From the NCBI GenBank assembly GCA_037976565.1, contig CP137683.1, positions 53,600 to 117,599 of the forward strand: DNA of 64,000 nt, written 5' to 3'. The first letter of the stretch is position 1. Every line of letters starts with the position of its first letter. A model generated the notes under the pieces. That model made no database searches and was not told the DNA's origin. It worked only from the letters and a program-made list of their open reading frames with translations. Positions 33,954 through 46,320 of this stretch are shown piece after piece. The DNA is from Mesocentrotus franciscanus. Lineage: Eukaryota; Echinodermata; Echinoidea; Camarodonta; Strongylocentrotidae. The translations under genes and the position numbers were made by a program.

Positions 33954-34540
33954 CTAAGGGTTTTCTCCGCTGTAGATGGCTCGGTTGATGTTTTTAGAAA
34001 TCATCAGGATTGCTTTGAATTCCTTCGCCGATAACGTGATACCCTTTTTGTCGGAAAGTACTGTCCATTTGACTCGTAGTAATCTCGGACGTCGACGTAG
34101 ACTTGACCTCTGAATTTTCGCACGGAGACGTACTTGGCTCGGTCATCCTTCATACAGATCGGAAACTTGGCAACGGTTGTGGCTTTCACGTCGTTGGATG
34201 TCACGCCTGTACAAGCACTGTCTACGCCCTTCTCGTGGCTGTCCGCCTGACGCCCCTTCATGATTTTCTCTCCCACGTGTCTGCCTTGGTTGGCTGATTT
34301 TCCTGGCTGTAGATTTGATTTGCCGTCGTCTATGAATAAGGGTTCGGACGATGAAAATTCCGTGTGTTCATTCTCACGATCAGGAACACCTTCCATATCT
34401 TCGGTATTGGTCTTTGTACTGTGGCTGTAGTAACTGTACATGTTGCTGACGGTGTTGTAAGATGAACTGTATAATACTATTTCGTTTGGAACGTGTCCGA
34501 TTACTATTTCTTTTGGACACGTCCGCGGTATTTTATACAT
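33954..34540 (-). CDS. PC4-like single-strand DNA-binding protein; one frameshift near the C-terminus
   Basis: ATG 34540 gives a 178-residue frame. Residues 1-120 are Ser/Glu-rich and probably disordered, like the N-terminal region of PC4. From about residue 135, YVSVRKFRGQVYVDVRDYYE matches the first strands of the PC4/p15 domain. The continuation lies in another frame after the T5 run 34055-34059 and includes GITLSAKEFKAILMIS, the helix that closes this fold, before a stop at 33954. PC4 proteins bind single-stranded DNA as dimers and act in transcription or replication. In a protein-primed linear replicon, a single-strand-binding protein for displaced strands is a plausible job. It is the first gene of the leftward block. 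Total about 195 codons. Confidence 0.82.
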
Positions 34541-35060
34541 TTTTTTAGCGTGCCTATTTCTGTACCGTGACGTTTGGTTTCTATATTTAATGGATGATGC
34601 GTTCTCTTTTATTCAGACTATGACATCATGTTTATCCCGTACGCGTCTCTACATGCCCTTCCACCCTTGCGTCATACCGTACGCGTCTCTACATGCCCTT
34701 CCACCCTTGCGTCATGCCTTCCCAGGTTCCACCCCACTGTAAAACACGAGACAACCCCCCCTCGTCGTACACTACGTCACTGCGTGACGTCATACAAACT
34801 TACAACCTCCTCGTTATTCATTTTTGTTTCTATTTTCTATTTGTTCAGCGATCCATATTTTATATTTCATCATCCATATTTAATTAATACATATTTAATT
34901 AATCCATATTTCATATTTATCAATTATCGATTTTATTGATCCATAATTATCAATCCATATCTCATATTTATTGATTATTGATTTCATATTAATCGATTAA
35001 TCGATAATACCATAAATCATGTTTTGGGACTATACGTACATACATACTACTGACATAGTC
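34541..35060. other. Right end region of the Polinton contig
   Basis: No gene. Holds a 40-bp tandem repeat (34637-34716) and then an AT-rich tract with iterated CATATTT and ATTGAT/ATCGAT motifs (34845-35010). It may approach the element terminus, but no inverted partner is visible because the left end lies in a gap. Confidence 0.6.
34637..34716. repeat. 40-bp tandem repeat, two identical copies
   Basis: CCGTACGCGTCTCTACATGC begins each copy (34637 and 34677) and GCGTCAT occurs near the end of each. A nearby ACTACGTCACTGCGTGACGT (34776-34795) also contains TGACGT/ACGTCA, the CRE half-site type. Possible promoter elements for the gene at 34540, on position only. Confidence 0.8.
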
Positions 35061-35560
35061 NNNNNNNNNNNNNNNNNNNNNNNNNNNNNNNNNNNNNNNN
35101 NNNNNNNNNNNNNNNNNNNNNNNNNNNNNNNNNNNNNNNNNNNNNNNNNNNNNNNNNNNNNNNNNNNNNNNNNNNNNNNNNNNNNNNNNNNNNNNNNNNN
35201 NNNNNNNNNNNNNNNNNNNNNNNNNNNNNNNNNNNNNNNNNNNNNNNNNNNNNNNNNNNNNNNNNNNNNNNNNNNNNNNNNNNNNNNNNNNNNNNNNNNN
35301 NNNNNNNNNNNNNNNNNNNNNNNNNNNNNNNNNNNNNNNNNNNNNNNNNNNNNNNNNNNNNNNNNNNNNNNNNNNNNNNNNNNNNNNNNNNNNNNNNNNN
35401 NNNNNNNNNNNNNNNNNNNNNNNNNNNNNNNNNNNNNNNNNNNNNNNNNNNNNNNNNNNNNNNNNNNNNNNNNNNNNNNNNNNNNNNNNNNNNNNNNNNN
35501 NNNNNNNNNNNNNNNNNNNNNNNNNNNNNNNNNNNNNNNNNNNNNNNNNNNNNNNNNNNN
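35061..35560. other. Assembly gap, 500 N
   Basis: Placeholder gap between the Polinton contig and the contig that opens exactly within the right arm. Confidence 0.99.
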
Positions 35561-35569
35561 AATATTCAC

Positions 35570-36965
35570 TACGAACATATCGTACCTGAAATACCCTTGG
35601 AAAACTCGTTGAAAATGGTTGACTTTCTAGGTAATTTCCCGTGAATTCAGGGTTACAAAGTCGTGAAAACCTCGTGGAATGTAGTTGAAAAAGTCCTACC
35701 ATCAGATGTGGGAGGAGTTTGGTTGCTAAGAACAGTCATAAAAGAAATTTCAAGACATTTTCAACCATCATTAATACACTTTTCACTTTTACGATCGCCA
35801 TTACCTGTCAAGTCGTTAACCCATCAAAGGGTTGAAACATGGTTGAAAATGAGATGAAAACTACCTGAATTTGTGTTATTGCCCGTTCGCCCTTGGAGCG
35901 CTGGCCCGATAGGCAAACCGTAAAAAGTCGTTAGGCAGCATAGCTGAAGGGGCTTCCACACTAAAATAAGCTTCAGCAGCATAGTTTGGTACATAGGTAG
36001 AATACAGTGAATGCTGCACATCACAATGTAGTAAATAGTCATTTTGTGAATAGATAATATTAATATAGGTTCTTATGTTGTACGTTTCACTGACGATATG
36101 ATTGGGTGAAAAACAGTTGAGGTCCTGTAGACTTTAAAAAAAGTATTTATTAATTTATTTTCAGGGGATATGATCCCCAATTTCGATGACATTTCGTTAG
36201 AAGAAGCTTTTAGCAGGGTAACAAATACTTATATTTCTACGGTAGCTCTTTAAAAAAAACATGTGGTCAAAACGGCTACCGTAAAAAAAAATATAATCGG
36301 TAGCTATTTCAGGACTCACACTGAGAAGATATAGATTATCTCTTTGGTTAAACATTACCAGCAGTCATTGCCGGTGGCGGTAGTTGCCAGTATACAATAA
36401 TACAACCTACTAAGGCGAGGGTAGTCATTCGACGGGGAAGGGGGAGGGGGGCTGGTGAGCATCATTTCGGGAGTGCCTCCCAATTGCGCAGATAATATGG
36501 AAATGTTTGCTCATCCACATTTAAAAAAATCTACATACAAAGTTGAATTAAAACAATAAATAAACAAATCAATCATGAATTGAAAAGTTTTGTGGATTAT
36601 TCCAGATGATCAGAAACGAGTAAGAGACAACAAGGGAACGAGAGGAATATTTGAAGAAAATGGGCAAAAAGGAGAGAAAATGAGGAAGAATAAGAATAAC
36701 TGACTGTCAAGCCCCAAAATAAGATCAATGAAAAATATATTCTTTATATAAAGTTGTTGAAAAGGGTTTTGTAATTGTATGCACATTATTTTGAATTATG
36801 TGATTGTTCAATATAAATATTACCCTAATGAGGTTTGAGGGAAGGAAAAAAGCAAAAAGAATTAAAGAAGAGTATGTTTTTAAAAAAATGAAGACAATGA
36901 ATAAGAAAATGAAAATAATTAAAGGAAGTGACGTTATGAAGGAGAAAGGTCCCTTGTTTTTTTTT

Positions 36966-37014
<49 letters not shown>

Positions 37015-37550
37015 ATACTAATTATAAGATTATTAGGCCTATTATTATTCTTCTTTTTTTAAAGGAAAATTTAAACAATGGAGGGAGTCAAATGGAAGCA
37101 GACAAAAAAGAGCATCGCAGAGGAACGAAAATAAGAAAAATAGGGCCATATCTTGACGGTTAGAAAAATTGATAGAAATGCTTAGGTGAAAAGAGGAAAA
37201 AATAAGAAGATAAAAATGCGAAGAAATTTAAAGGAAAACTGAGCAGAAGGTATAGAGCTTGTCATTATTTTTTTCAGGCAGTCAAAATGAAGTTGTTTAG
37301 CCAAGCGTTTGGTAATTTGGAAACTCCTATGAGAAAATTTGAATTGTTGACAGACCATCGCGTATCACACTCCCCACGATCGGGAGGTCCACAGCGCAGG
37401 CAAGGCTCTTCGACGACGAGCTGCTTTGCCCACAAATACTGCAAACGAGAGGAAACACTAGAATGTGCCGACAATTTTGGTAGCCTCTTTTGACACAAAA
37501 AAGACCGTCAATAATTATTACAAATCAACTTTTACCATGGGATTTATATG
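35570..37550. other. Non-coding inner part of the right arm
   Basis: Mirror of 16100-18053. Contains the AAT/ATT microsatellite at about 36967-37013. No gene seen. Confidence 0.5.
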
Positions 37551-39070
37551 TAGTAGCCCTCATTTGCACGCCCTCCAGAATTTCGATGAAATTCCATGGA
37601 TAAACTCTGAGGCGTGATGATAACCCTCTCCAGAATTTTAGAGCAAATGGACCAGTAGTTTTGAAATGAAAGGTGAAAAGATTTCTTTATTTTCTTTGAA
37701 GTGAACAATTCTTGGCTCGTGAAGGGTTAGTAATAAACTTCAAAGAAAATAAAAGAAATCTAGTCATTTCTCATTAGAAAATTTGCTCTAAGTTTGCTCT
37801 AAAATTATCATGCCTAAGAGCTTCTACCCATGGAAATTGTTTGAAGTTGAGGTGGGTGCGCAAAATGAGGGCTACTACCTTTAATGATAGTTTCGGTATC
37901 GCACGAAGACCGAAAATCATTGTTCTATTTGTATTCCACATAGAATGAACTGATACAGGGTGCTATACAAGAATGTTTCATTGTGACGACGTACGGACAA
38001 GTAATATCTGCCCCAAACTCGAAATCTCGGCAGTTTCCATCGAGAACGTAAACCTTCACAAGCTGAAGATTTCGGGTGCGACGCGCACATAATTATGCCG
38101 CAATTTTAATACAATTATGATCCACCTCGTAGCATTATATCAAGATAGTGTTCGTCAAATATGTCGATGTCATGATTGTTTGTAAATGTTTTCAAATGTT
38201 TATTAGTTTATTGGGAATCGATTAAGTTTGCTCTTTGAGCGCGAATGTGTGAAAAAAATGAGGACACAGAAAACCACAAGAGCGATTTTTAAATATTTTC
38301 CTCTTTTTTCGCTCCCGTTATTTGGTTTACGGTAGCGATTCTGTCGACTTGAGGAGCGAATCGCTCGTCGCTCCCGTGTATTTTATTTTTTACCCTGGCA
38401 GTTAGGCATGATAACCCTCTTCAGAGCAAACGAATCAGTAATTTGGAAAAGAGCAGGTAATAGATTTTTATTTTTTTAAGTTTGATTAGTAATCCGCATC
38501 GACAAAATTGTTCACTCTATTCACTTCTCATTTCAAAATTACTGGTCCAATATTGCTCTAAATTATTAAGAGGGTCTAAGAGATGTCTAAGAAGGCTACT
38601 ACCTTTAAAGTTACTGGATAGTTTGTGAAATTCTGGAGGTGATGTCGGCCTCCATGATTCTGTTAAATCGGGAGGATAAAGTATATTGTGGTTGAAGTTC
38701 AACCTCCCTGGTCGAATGATCATCAATATTTACTGAACACCATAATTCGGTAAATCTGTGCCTGATTTTCCGCGGTATGTCGTTTCTAGTTTCTAGCTGG
38801 AGAGACCGGGGCTGAGACAATTCATCAGTGATTCACCTTCTCGAGAAAAACAAGGTAGTGATTGCACGAGTTAAAGGTAATAGCCCTCATTTGCACACCC
38901 TCCCAAATTTCGATGAAATTCTAGTGCGTAGGAGCTCTTAGCCATGATAATAAACGGACCAGTAGTTTTCAAATGATGAATGAATAGATTCCTTTTGTTT
39001 TCTTTGAATTGAACATATTTATGGTTCGTGGAGGATTCGTTATCAAACTACCTTTAAAGGTACTATGTCC
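37550..39070. mobile_element. P2 palindromic MITEs, right arm (three copies)
   Basis: Copies at about 37550-37890, 38400-38610 and 38870-39065 mirror those at 15756-16097, 15010-15260 and 14579-14773. Marks include GGACCAGTAGTTTTGAAATG and CCCTCATTTGCACACCC. Confidence 0.75.
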
Positions 39071-39579
39071 CATTTGCAGGCCCAAAAATGAAAAGGTTAA
39101 ATTCCAACGGCATTTGAAAGATAATACTAATTTAGAACTTCCCTATAAAAGGGGGCTTGAAAATGTCTTTAAGTGGGAAAATAACGACTATTAGTTGTCG
39201 AATCGACTTAAGAGCTATAAGCCAGTAAGTAATAGTCTGATTTTCAGACCATTGTACCGAATGGTCGTACGTTTTATGCTGCGCAAAGATTCAATCAGTT
39301 TAATTTTGGCCATTACAAGAAGTGGGTTATTGATGTAGACAAATGCTCATGTACCCTTTACAGCTCATTTTATGTATGTTATTACCAAAGAAGAAAAAGG
39401 CCAGTCAGTCACTCAATAGTGTCTGACAGTGAAGTCTAGCAAGTAAACGGGTTTCCTTGCATAATTTGAATATTAGGACACTGCTAACGTTTAAATTTCA
39501 CAGATAGGACATACATGACATATTCATAATTCCTGCAAAGTTCTACAGAATTTGATGTTGGCTGCAAAAGGGACATAGT

Positions 39580-41010
39580 ATCTTTAAAGCGTCCCCAAAA
39601 TTTGATGGCAAAATTTAACCTACCGGTAACTTGTTTAATGTAATAAAAGAGGATGTCATTTAACACACGCTTCTGCAAGGATTTAAAGAAAAAAATGTGT
39701 TTGAAAACGTATACAAAATGTGGGTTTTCTGCCATCAATGCTCGTCTTCAAAATCATTTGTTGTTAAAATAATTGCAGAAGTGTGTGTTGAATGACACTC
39801 TCTTTCACATCATTAAACAATTTAAGGGAAATTTTGCCATTACCTATTTGGCAAAAATTGGGCTCCCAGCACTTAAAATTTCACACACAATTTCTTTTAC
39901 ACGAGTTTGAAGAAAATCAAAGCTCATTGCAACTAGCTGAGATGACACTAATTTGTAATTAGCATGATTGTTGAAGGGCGGCCCATCCTACTACTTACAA
40001 TATTCCTAAGCTACTGATATCATTCACGCCTATCGATGGCAAGAAAATACGCCTGAACCATCACAATTTATCCGATGCCATAAACATTTACCGCGATCAG
40101 CATGAACAGGTAGATTCGTTTTGAGCTTTCGACAACTCGATCTGTAAATTTAACAAGTCACAAACAAATTAACCAGCTAGGATTTTAATCTGCATCTACT
40201 GTTTTTAGGGCAGCGACACTACCATCAGGCTATCACTGGTTGTCAATTTGTTGTTGTGGCTAAACCCACTTGGATCATAATTATTATAATATAATATATT
40301 GAGAATTCACTTTTGCAGTCGGCTACCTCGGCTACGCCAAACATTAGCAACCTACTCCAGTAAAAACATTGGGCTGAGACATATGACCCTCAGTACCAGC
40401 TCCCACCTGCAATAATATCATACTGAACAATAACTAGGTCAACCTGGGTCTGGCCTTTATTAGAGTCGTCATGTGCACAAGAGTTTGTTCATATTCCGAA
40501 TTTGGATGTAAAAAGAATAAGGTATGTACATGTCACAGTTGACCTAAACTAATTTTCCTGGTGAATAGATTACAACCTGGAGAAAAAAGAAGAAAAAATG
40601 ATAAAACATGTGAAGAGCTAAATAAAGAATGTCAAGAACCTATCAAAGCCTCTCTAGAGTGTTGGGAACCAAAAATTCGCCAAAAATTTGATGACAAAAT
40701 GTCGCTTAAATTTTATGATGATGTGAACGAGGATGTCATTTAACACACGATATTGTAAAGATTCTCAAAAGTAATTGTGTTTGCAGACGGATATTACGGG
40801 AAGAATACAAAATTTAGGTTTTGTGTTGTACTCAGAAAACCCATATTTTGTATTCTTTCATCAATAATTGTCTTCACACACATTTGCTTTGAAAATCCGT
40901 GCAGAAGAGACTGTTAAATTGTATCCTTTTCACATGATTATTTCACGTTATTATACAAGTTAAGTGAAATTGTGCCATCAAATATTTGGGGCTCTCAACA
41001 CTTTTACAGA
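39580..41010. mobile_element. P1 palindromic MITEs, right arm (two copies)
   Basis: Copies at about 39580-39890 and 40650-41010, mirror images of 13760-14070 and 12631-13010. The DNA between them mirrors 13010-13760 and shows nothing recognisable. Confidence 0.7.
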
Positions 41011-41014
41011 GGCT

Positions 41015-41419
41015 TTAAAGGTATAAACCAGTTTTGGAAACGCCCCTCTCTCAAAAAATGAAATGGAAGCTCTCATTACCAATCATGTGAAAGAATATGT
41101 TTTGACTAATACGTGATGATACAAATTTTGCCGGGAAAGTCGGGAAACCGCCTACGAATTGATATATTTGGTAAATTATTATATCTATTGGGACCAAATA
41201 GATATCGCGCACGTGGTCGCGTAGTCCCATATACATCTTTCTGTGTACAGTGCTTGTAACTTTACCAAGACTGGGCCAAATTTCTTATCATTTTGATGAT
41301 TCCAGAACCTTGCAGTACACACCAATACTTATATGCTAGATGATCAACCTTTTCTGATCGATTCCACAACGTTTCTTTCACGATGCAATCGCATGACCAG
41401 AACTGGTCTTTCTCTTTAA
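41015..41419. mobile_element. MITE M1 (right arm)
   Basis: TTAAAGGTATAAACCAGTTT at one end and AACTGGTCTTTCTCTTTAA at the other. Mirror of 12225-12630. Confidence 0.85.
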
Positions 41420-41454
41420 GCTTAAAAGTTAACGCCCATCTAATTTGTTGGATG

Positions 41455-41459
41455 CCCCC
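41455..41459. other. Empty insertion site for the fold-back cluster
   Basis: TTGGATG-CCCCC-AAAAAAAAAA here is the complement of the flanks that surround 7017-12189 in the left arm, with the G run present once and no element. Confidence 0.8.
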
Positions 41460-41519
41460 AAAAAAAAAATGATTGAAAACATCACTTAGAATGTACAATA
41501 GTGCCAAAGATGATTATGT

Positions 41520-42720
41520 CGAGGCTCGTTACTAGTCAAACTTCAAAGAAATCAACTGTTATTCACTTCTCATTTCGAAACTACTGGTCCATCTGTTCTA
41601 AAATCATACGAGGGATTATCACGCCACCAATCTTCTCTACCCATGGAATTTCATCGGACTCGGGGAGCGTGTGCAAATGAGGCTACTACATTAAATATAC
41701 TCTTTTGCAAGGATTCAATTTGTTTGAAGGGGAATCTTGCTGAAAAAAAATACTTTTTTTCTGCGTACAAAACAAAACCCAAATTATGTACTTTTGTCTT
41801 TATTATTCGTCTTCAAACACGTTTGTTTTGAAATTCCTTTCAAATGTGTATGTTAAATGACATCCTCTTACACATCAATCAACAGTTTAGGAGATATTTT
41901 GCCATCATATATTTGGTACTCCCAGCAAAAGGTTTTGGGAGCCAAAGAACTTTGGTGGGGAAAATTCACTTAAAGTGTATAATGACGTGAAAGTGGATGC
42001 TACATAACACTCATCTCTTCACGCATTTTCAAAATAATTGTGTAACAAGACTAATATTGATGACAGAATACTAAATTTGAATATACAGCGTACAGCACAA
42101 AATGAGAATGTTGTATTCTTTCATCAATATTCATCTTCAAACAACTAAATTACATTGTTAAATCCTTCCAGAAGCGTGTGTCTAATGACACCTTCTTCCA
42201 CGTCGACATAATACTATTCAAATGATATTTTTGAGATCGAGCTACATAACGACCAGGAGTCATGAGACATTTTTCGGAATCCAGTCATTCATGGAAACCA
42301 TCGACGTCGAGCAGCTGTTTTTCAAGTTATTTTCATTTTTCTCGTCGAGGGTCGGGGAGTGGGGGAAGAATCATACCTTCATGCATATTATATAATTTAA
42401 CCTGATCAGTGTGAGCAGCATAATGCATTGGGGAAAAAAATCTTCTTAGACAGACTGTTGTTATACTTGGACAGGTGCTCACTTTCAAGGAATTTCAAAA
42501 CAAATGTGTTTGAAAACAAATAGTAATGAAAGAATACACAATTTTAATATTCTGATGCTCCGGTATTCAAATTTCGTTTTCTATCATTAATATTTTTCTA
42601 ACCCGTTTGTTTTGAAAATACTCACAGATATGATATCCTCTTTCCTGTCATCAAATAACATATGTAGATATTGCCATCATTTTTTCAAAGAGGCATTAGG
42701 CTAATGCGACCATGATTTTG
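41520..42720. mobile_element. P2 fragment and P1 MITE cluster, right arm
   Basis: Mirror of 5650-6950: one partial P2 copy (about 41520-41700) followed by three P1 palindromes. Relative to the left arm, 42302 carries a short deletion. Confidence 0.65.
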
Positions 42721-45700
42721 TAAGCCTCCGTAAAAATGTATAGGAAAGTTAAAATGTCTTGATTTGGTCATATATTCGTGATTAAAGGGGGTGTTGAGTT
42801 CTGGGAAGGGTCGGGGACGTGTCCGAAAGTGTCAGGAAAATGATGAAACGATTAAAGAGATTAAACACAAACAAAATCGATAGGTTATGGACTGAATAGA
42901 CAATTGAGAATTTTAAAAACAGATTAGATTATTGTAGATGAACATGAATTCGTGCCAAACACAACTCACCGAGACAAACTTAGGCTGTGGTGATGGTGTT
43001 CCTCCGTCGAATGGGCATGATCTGAAGAGTAACCTTAATTATGCGTATACATATGTCGCGACATTTGTATCACCTTATTCCATATCCTTGGTTGTGTTCA
43101 TCCTTTATCAAAACATGTATCCATTATTCCACCGTTTCCCATTAATAGCGGCTGATAGCTACAAAACATAACACAGAATGACCTGAGAAACGACGTGAAT
43201 AGGATAGGGCGCGCCTTTTCCACAGAAACCGCGCGAAACATTTTGGAAACCATTCAGGAATGAAGATGTGAGAAAATAAGTGATTGATTTATTATGTTTG
43301 CAGCTACATAGGTGGTTTGACCTATTTGACCAAGAGGATCGTAGTTGTGTGACAAAACACAATTTTGTCAAAGCAAACGACTGACACTATAGGTATGGAG
43401 CTATGTCCATAGCTCCATGCCTATAATATATATAGGGGGTCTTTATAGGTCTTTTTGTATAAATTCTTGCATGTACTTACATTATAATGTGTGATACAGT
43501 TAAATGCATTTTAATTATACCATAGAGCATGTATATGTGTATAATACATAGGACATGCCTTAATACATAGACTAACGCACATTCCACAGAAGGGGGAAAT
43601 GAGCCATAAACTACGCTGGTCAAGCAGTGGAGGCATGGTCATCCCTTTAGACCATTCACTCTCGCTGAGATAAGATTATGTTATATTGCATAGACTTTGT
43701 AGACTTACGAGATGCAGTAGGTTAAGAAATGTGGTATGCGGCGAGGATAAGACCTTGCGTCGTGTAATTTATGTTGCCTGACCGAAGCAAATCGAACATG
43801 TTCCCTGCATGTGGACGTGATATGTGGATTTATAATTTCCAAAAACGTAAGCTGTAGTTGCGTTTACGAAGTAATCGTCTTGATGTGCATACTTCTAATG
43901 CCATCTCTTTCATACACATATCAATATTACATCTCTTCACTAAGTTCACTTATATATTCTTTCCTACTCGCATAAAATGAAAACATCTGTATATTTTGGC
44001 CTTGGTTGCCTGTTATTGTAAAAAGTAATAATTATGTAATTAGAATGCATATAGTGAATTGCATTTTGCCATCAAAAATGTTGTATTGTTAATTAAATGT
44101 GTTGGTGACCCAACTTTCTAGATAGGATTCCATCCATAATTATATGACAGACGTCATCCGACAACATTAATGTGATAGGTCTACTAGCCTAAGTGATGAG
44201 ATTCGTAAATTTAATGTGTATAAACAAAATGACATAAATGTTAATAACGTTTAGAGAAGGTTTAATTAATATTTAATTAATCCGAATTCATATATTTCAG
44301 GCTTGACATATGTCAAAATTTGTGACAATAACAAGTAGTATGTGCAAGAAACTCTGATTTACGATAATGTAATAATACTAATAATTTTAGTTGCATAATG
44401 AATGAAGAGAAGCAAATGACTAGATTTGATCTGTATTATGATATTTAAGATTTCTTTTACTTCATTTCCCTTCTATATTTCATTCATTCTTCCTTTCTTT
44501 GATCCTTTTTCTATTTGTTTTATGGATTTGAGTACTCATCTATCCATTTGTTTATGTAAGGTTATTCCAGCAATAATCGCACATGGTTATATTTTGGGGC
44601 CTATCACAGAAACAAACAAAATAATGTTGTTTGCTTTGCATTTCAATACAGATGAGGTATATAGTACAGCCTTCACATTTCTTCAGGACACAGAAATAGA
44701 TAGAATGTGTATCAATTTAGTGAGCAACCTATTCAAGATTAATTTTAAATACCCTCACCTCTTTCTTTGGCCTTGTTTATTGTCTTTGTTTGTTTGTTGT
44801 TGATTTTTTTTCTTTCATTTCATATCTTTATCTCTTCCAACTTTTGCATGAATTTTTTTCCATTTCACTTTTATTCAGTTTGCCTCTTTTCTCCACCTAC
44901 CGTTATGGAAATAAGTCGGGTATACCGGCCTACGTATATATTATTGTTCGAAATTTCGGGTTTATATCATTTCCACCTTCAGGTTATTCACCAATAAACC
45001 ATTTTCAAGCTCGGAAAATGCAAAATATCATCTATCTTATCTAATCTAGTCACTAATCTATATAGTTTGACAATTCTCAGCTGGCCAACAGAGGGCGATC
45101 TCCTTCAGTTGCCCCCAGGAGCGGCGCCACAGGGGGCAGGGGCGCCGCCCTATCATTTTCAAAAAAGGAAGAGGAAGAGAAGGAAAAAGAGGAAAAGGAG
45201 AAGGAAAAGGAAAGGAAAAGAAGGAGAAGAAAAGAAAAGGAAGGGGAAGAGAAGGAGGAAGAGAACTATAAAATGTAAATATGTATGACGTAAGGGAGGG
45301 CGGGGAGAGGGAAAGAAAAAAATTAAGATAGAGAAAATAAAGAAAAGGAGAGAAAAAAGCAGGCCGAATCAGGCGATCAGCTTATTAGCAGTTATTATAT
45401 AGGCCTACTGAGTGACTGAACACAGTCCTTTGCCCGCCGATGTCATTGAGAACTCATTTAGTGAACTTCGATTACTGAAAACGTACTTGAGATCAACAAT
45501 GACCCCCAAAACGTTTGTCTTCACTTCTGGTCATCAATTTAAACAGAGATAGTGATATAGATATAAACAAAGTGATTGACGCATTTGCCCCCAAAACATC
45601 CCCGTAATTTGGAGTTCCTTTTGACAGAAGAAAATCAAAAGAAGTGCATGTTCGTGATGCTGTAATTAGCATTTCAGGTAAACCAGCCTACATTTGATTT

Positions 45701-45800
45701 GAGCTTGTTCTTGTTAATTGAACTTAAGACTTTTCTTTTTAATTTGGCAAAAAGTATGTCACAAATCGAGCCATTATGCATCAATTAAAAAAATCTTCAA
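42720..45800. other. Non-coding DNA of the right arm
   Basis: Mirror of about 2600-5650, including the hairpin (43391-43426), the purine-rich tract at 45160-45290 and the G/C-rich block at 45080-45160. No gene supported. 42285-44949 recurs at 61331-64000. Confidence 0.5.
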
Positions 45801-45829
45801 CTTCTGAGAGGGCACATCCCTGCGTCGTG

Positions 45830-46320
45830 CAAGCGCGACGATGGCGCTGGCGATTCGCCCCAAGGCGCGTAGCCAGGGGGCGATGGGGCGCTCGCCCCCA
45901 AACATGCAACGCCTGCCCCCAAAAAAAAAAAAGAGAGAGAGAGAGAGAGAAAAAAAAAAGGAAGAGGACGTAAGAAGAAAAAGGAGCAGACAAAGAAACA
46001 TTTTTGAAAATTCAGAAGAGGATTAAAAGTCGAGAACGGTGCAACAAATCGTCTTCTTTCTCTAATAATTTAATGAAACCTCAAAGCTTTCGCGCTTCGC
46101 GCGGAGGTGGAAAACTGAATTCATACAAGGATTAAGAGTCGAGAACTGTACAACTATTTGGACTTCTTTCTCTAATAGTTTAATGAAACGTCAAAGCTGC
46201 CGCGCTTAGCGCGGGAGAAACTCCCCTTCCTGCACCCCCCCCTAGAGCGCGCTTCGCGTGCTCACCACCGCCCCTAAAATAAAATCCTAGCTACGCACCT
46301 GTTCGCCCCCTAACAAAATA
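45830..46320. mobile_element. G-rich element with GCGTAGC ends, right arm
   Basis: Mirror of 2035-2600: GCGCGTAGCCAGGGGGCG near 45866, GA microsatellite, two modules with CGCGCTTCGCGC, and CCTAGCTACGCACCTG near 46300. Confidence 0.7.

Larger units (their letters stand above)
19284..35060. mobile_element. Maverick/Polinton (adintovirus-type), left end missing
   Basis: The 15.8-kb contig contains integrase, family B DNA polymerase, packaging ATPase, maturation protease and major and minor capsid genes, the diagnostic Polinton set. Genes form a rightward block (19284-24542) and a leftward block (34540-25771) that converge. The size fits Polintons (15-20 kb). The left terminus lies in the gap. 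The right terminus was not identified; it should lie between 34541 and the second gap or within it. Neither terminal inverted repeats of the Polinton proper nor its 6-bp target duplication could be seen. Confidence 0.93.

Noticed and set aside
42938..43171. 77-residue frame MNMNSCQTQLTETNLGCGDG, in three copies
   Set aside because: It is conserved only because the whole DNA segment is duplicated; DNA outside the frame is equally similar, so there is no sign of coding selection.
44426..44803. 125-residue open frame, present also at 63479-63856
   Set aside because: AT-rich, hydrophobic by composition, shortened in the left-arm copy by small changes, and without known domain or gene context.
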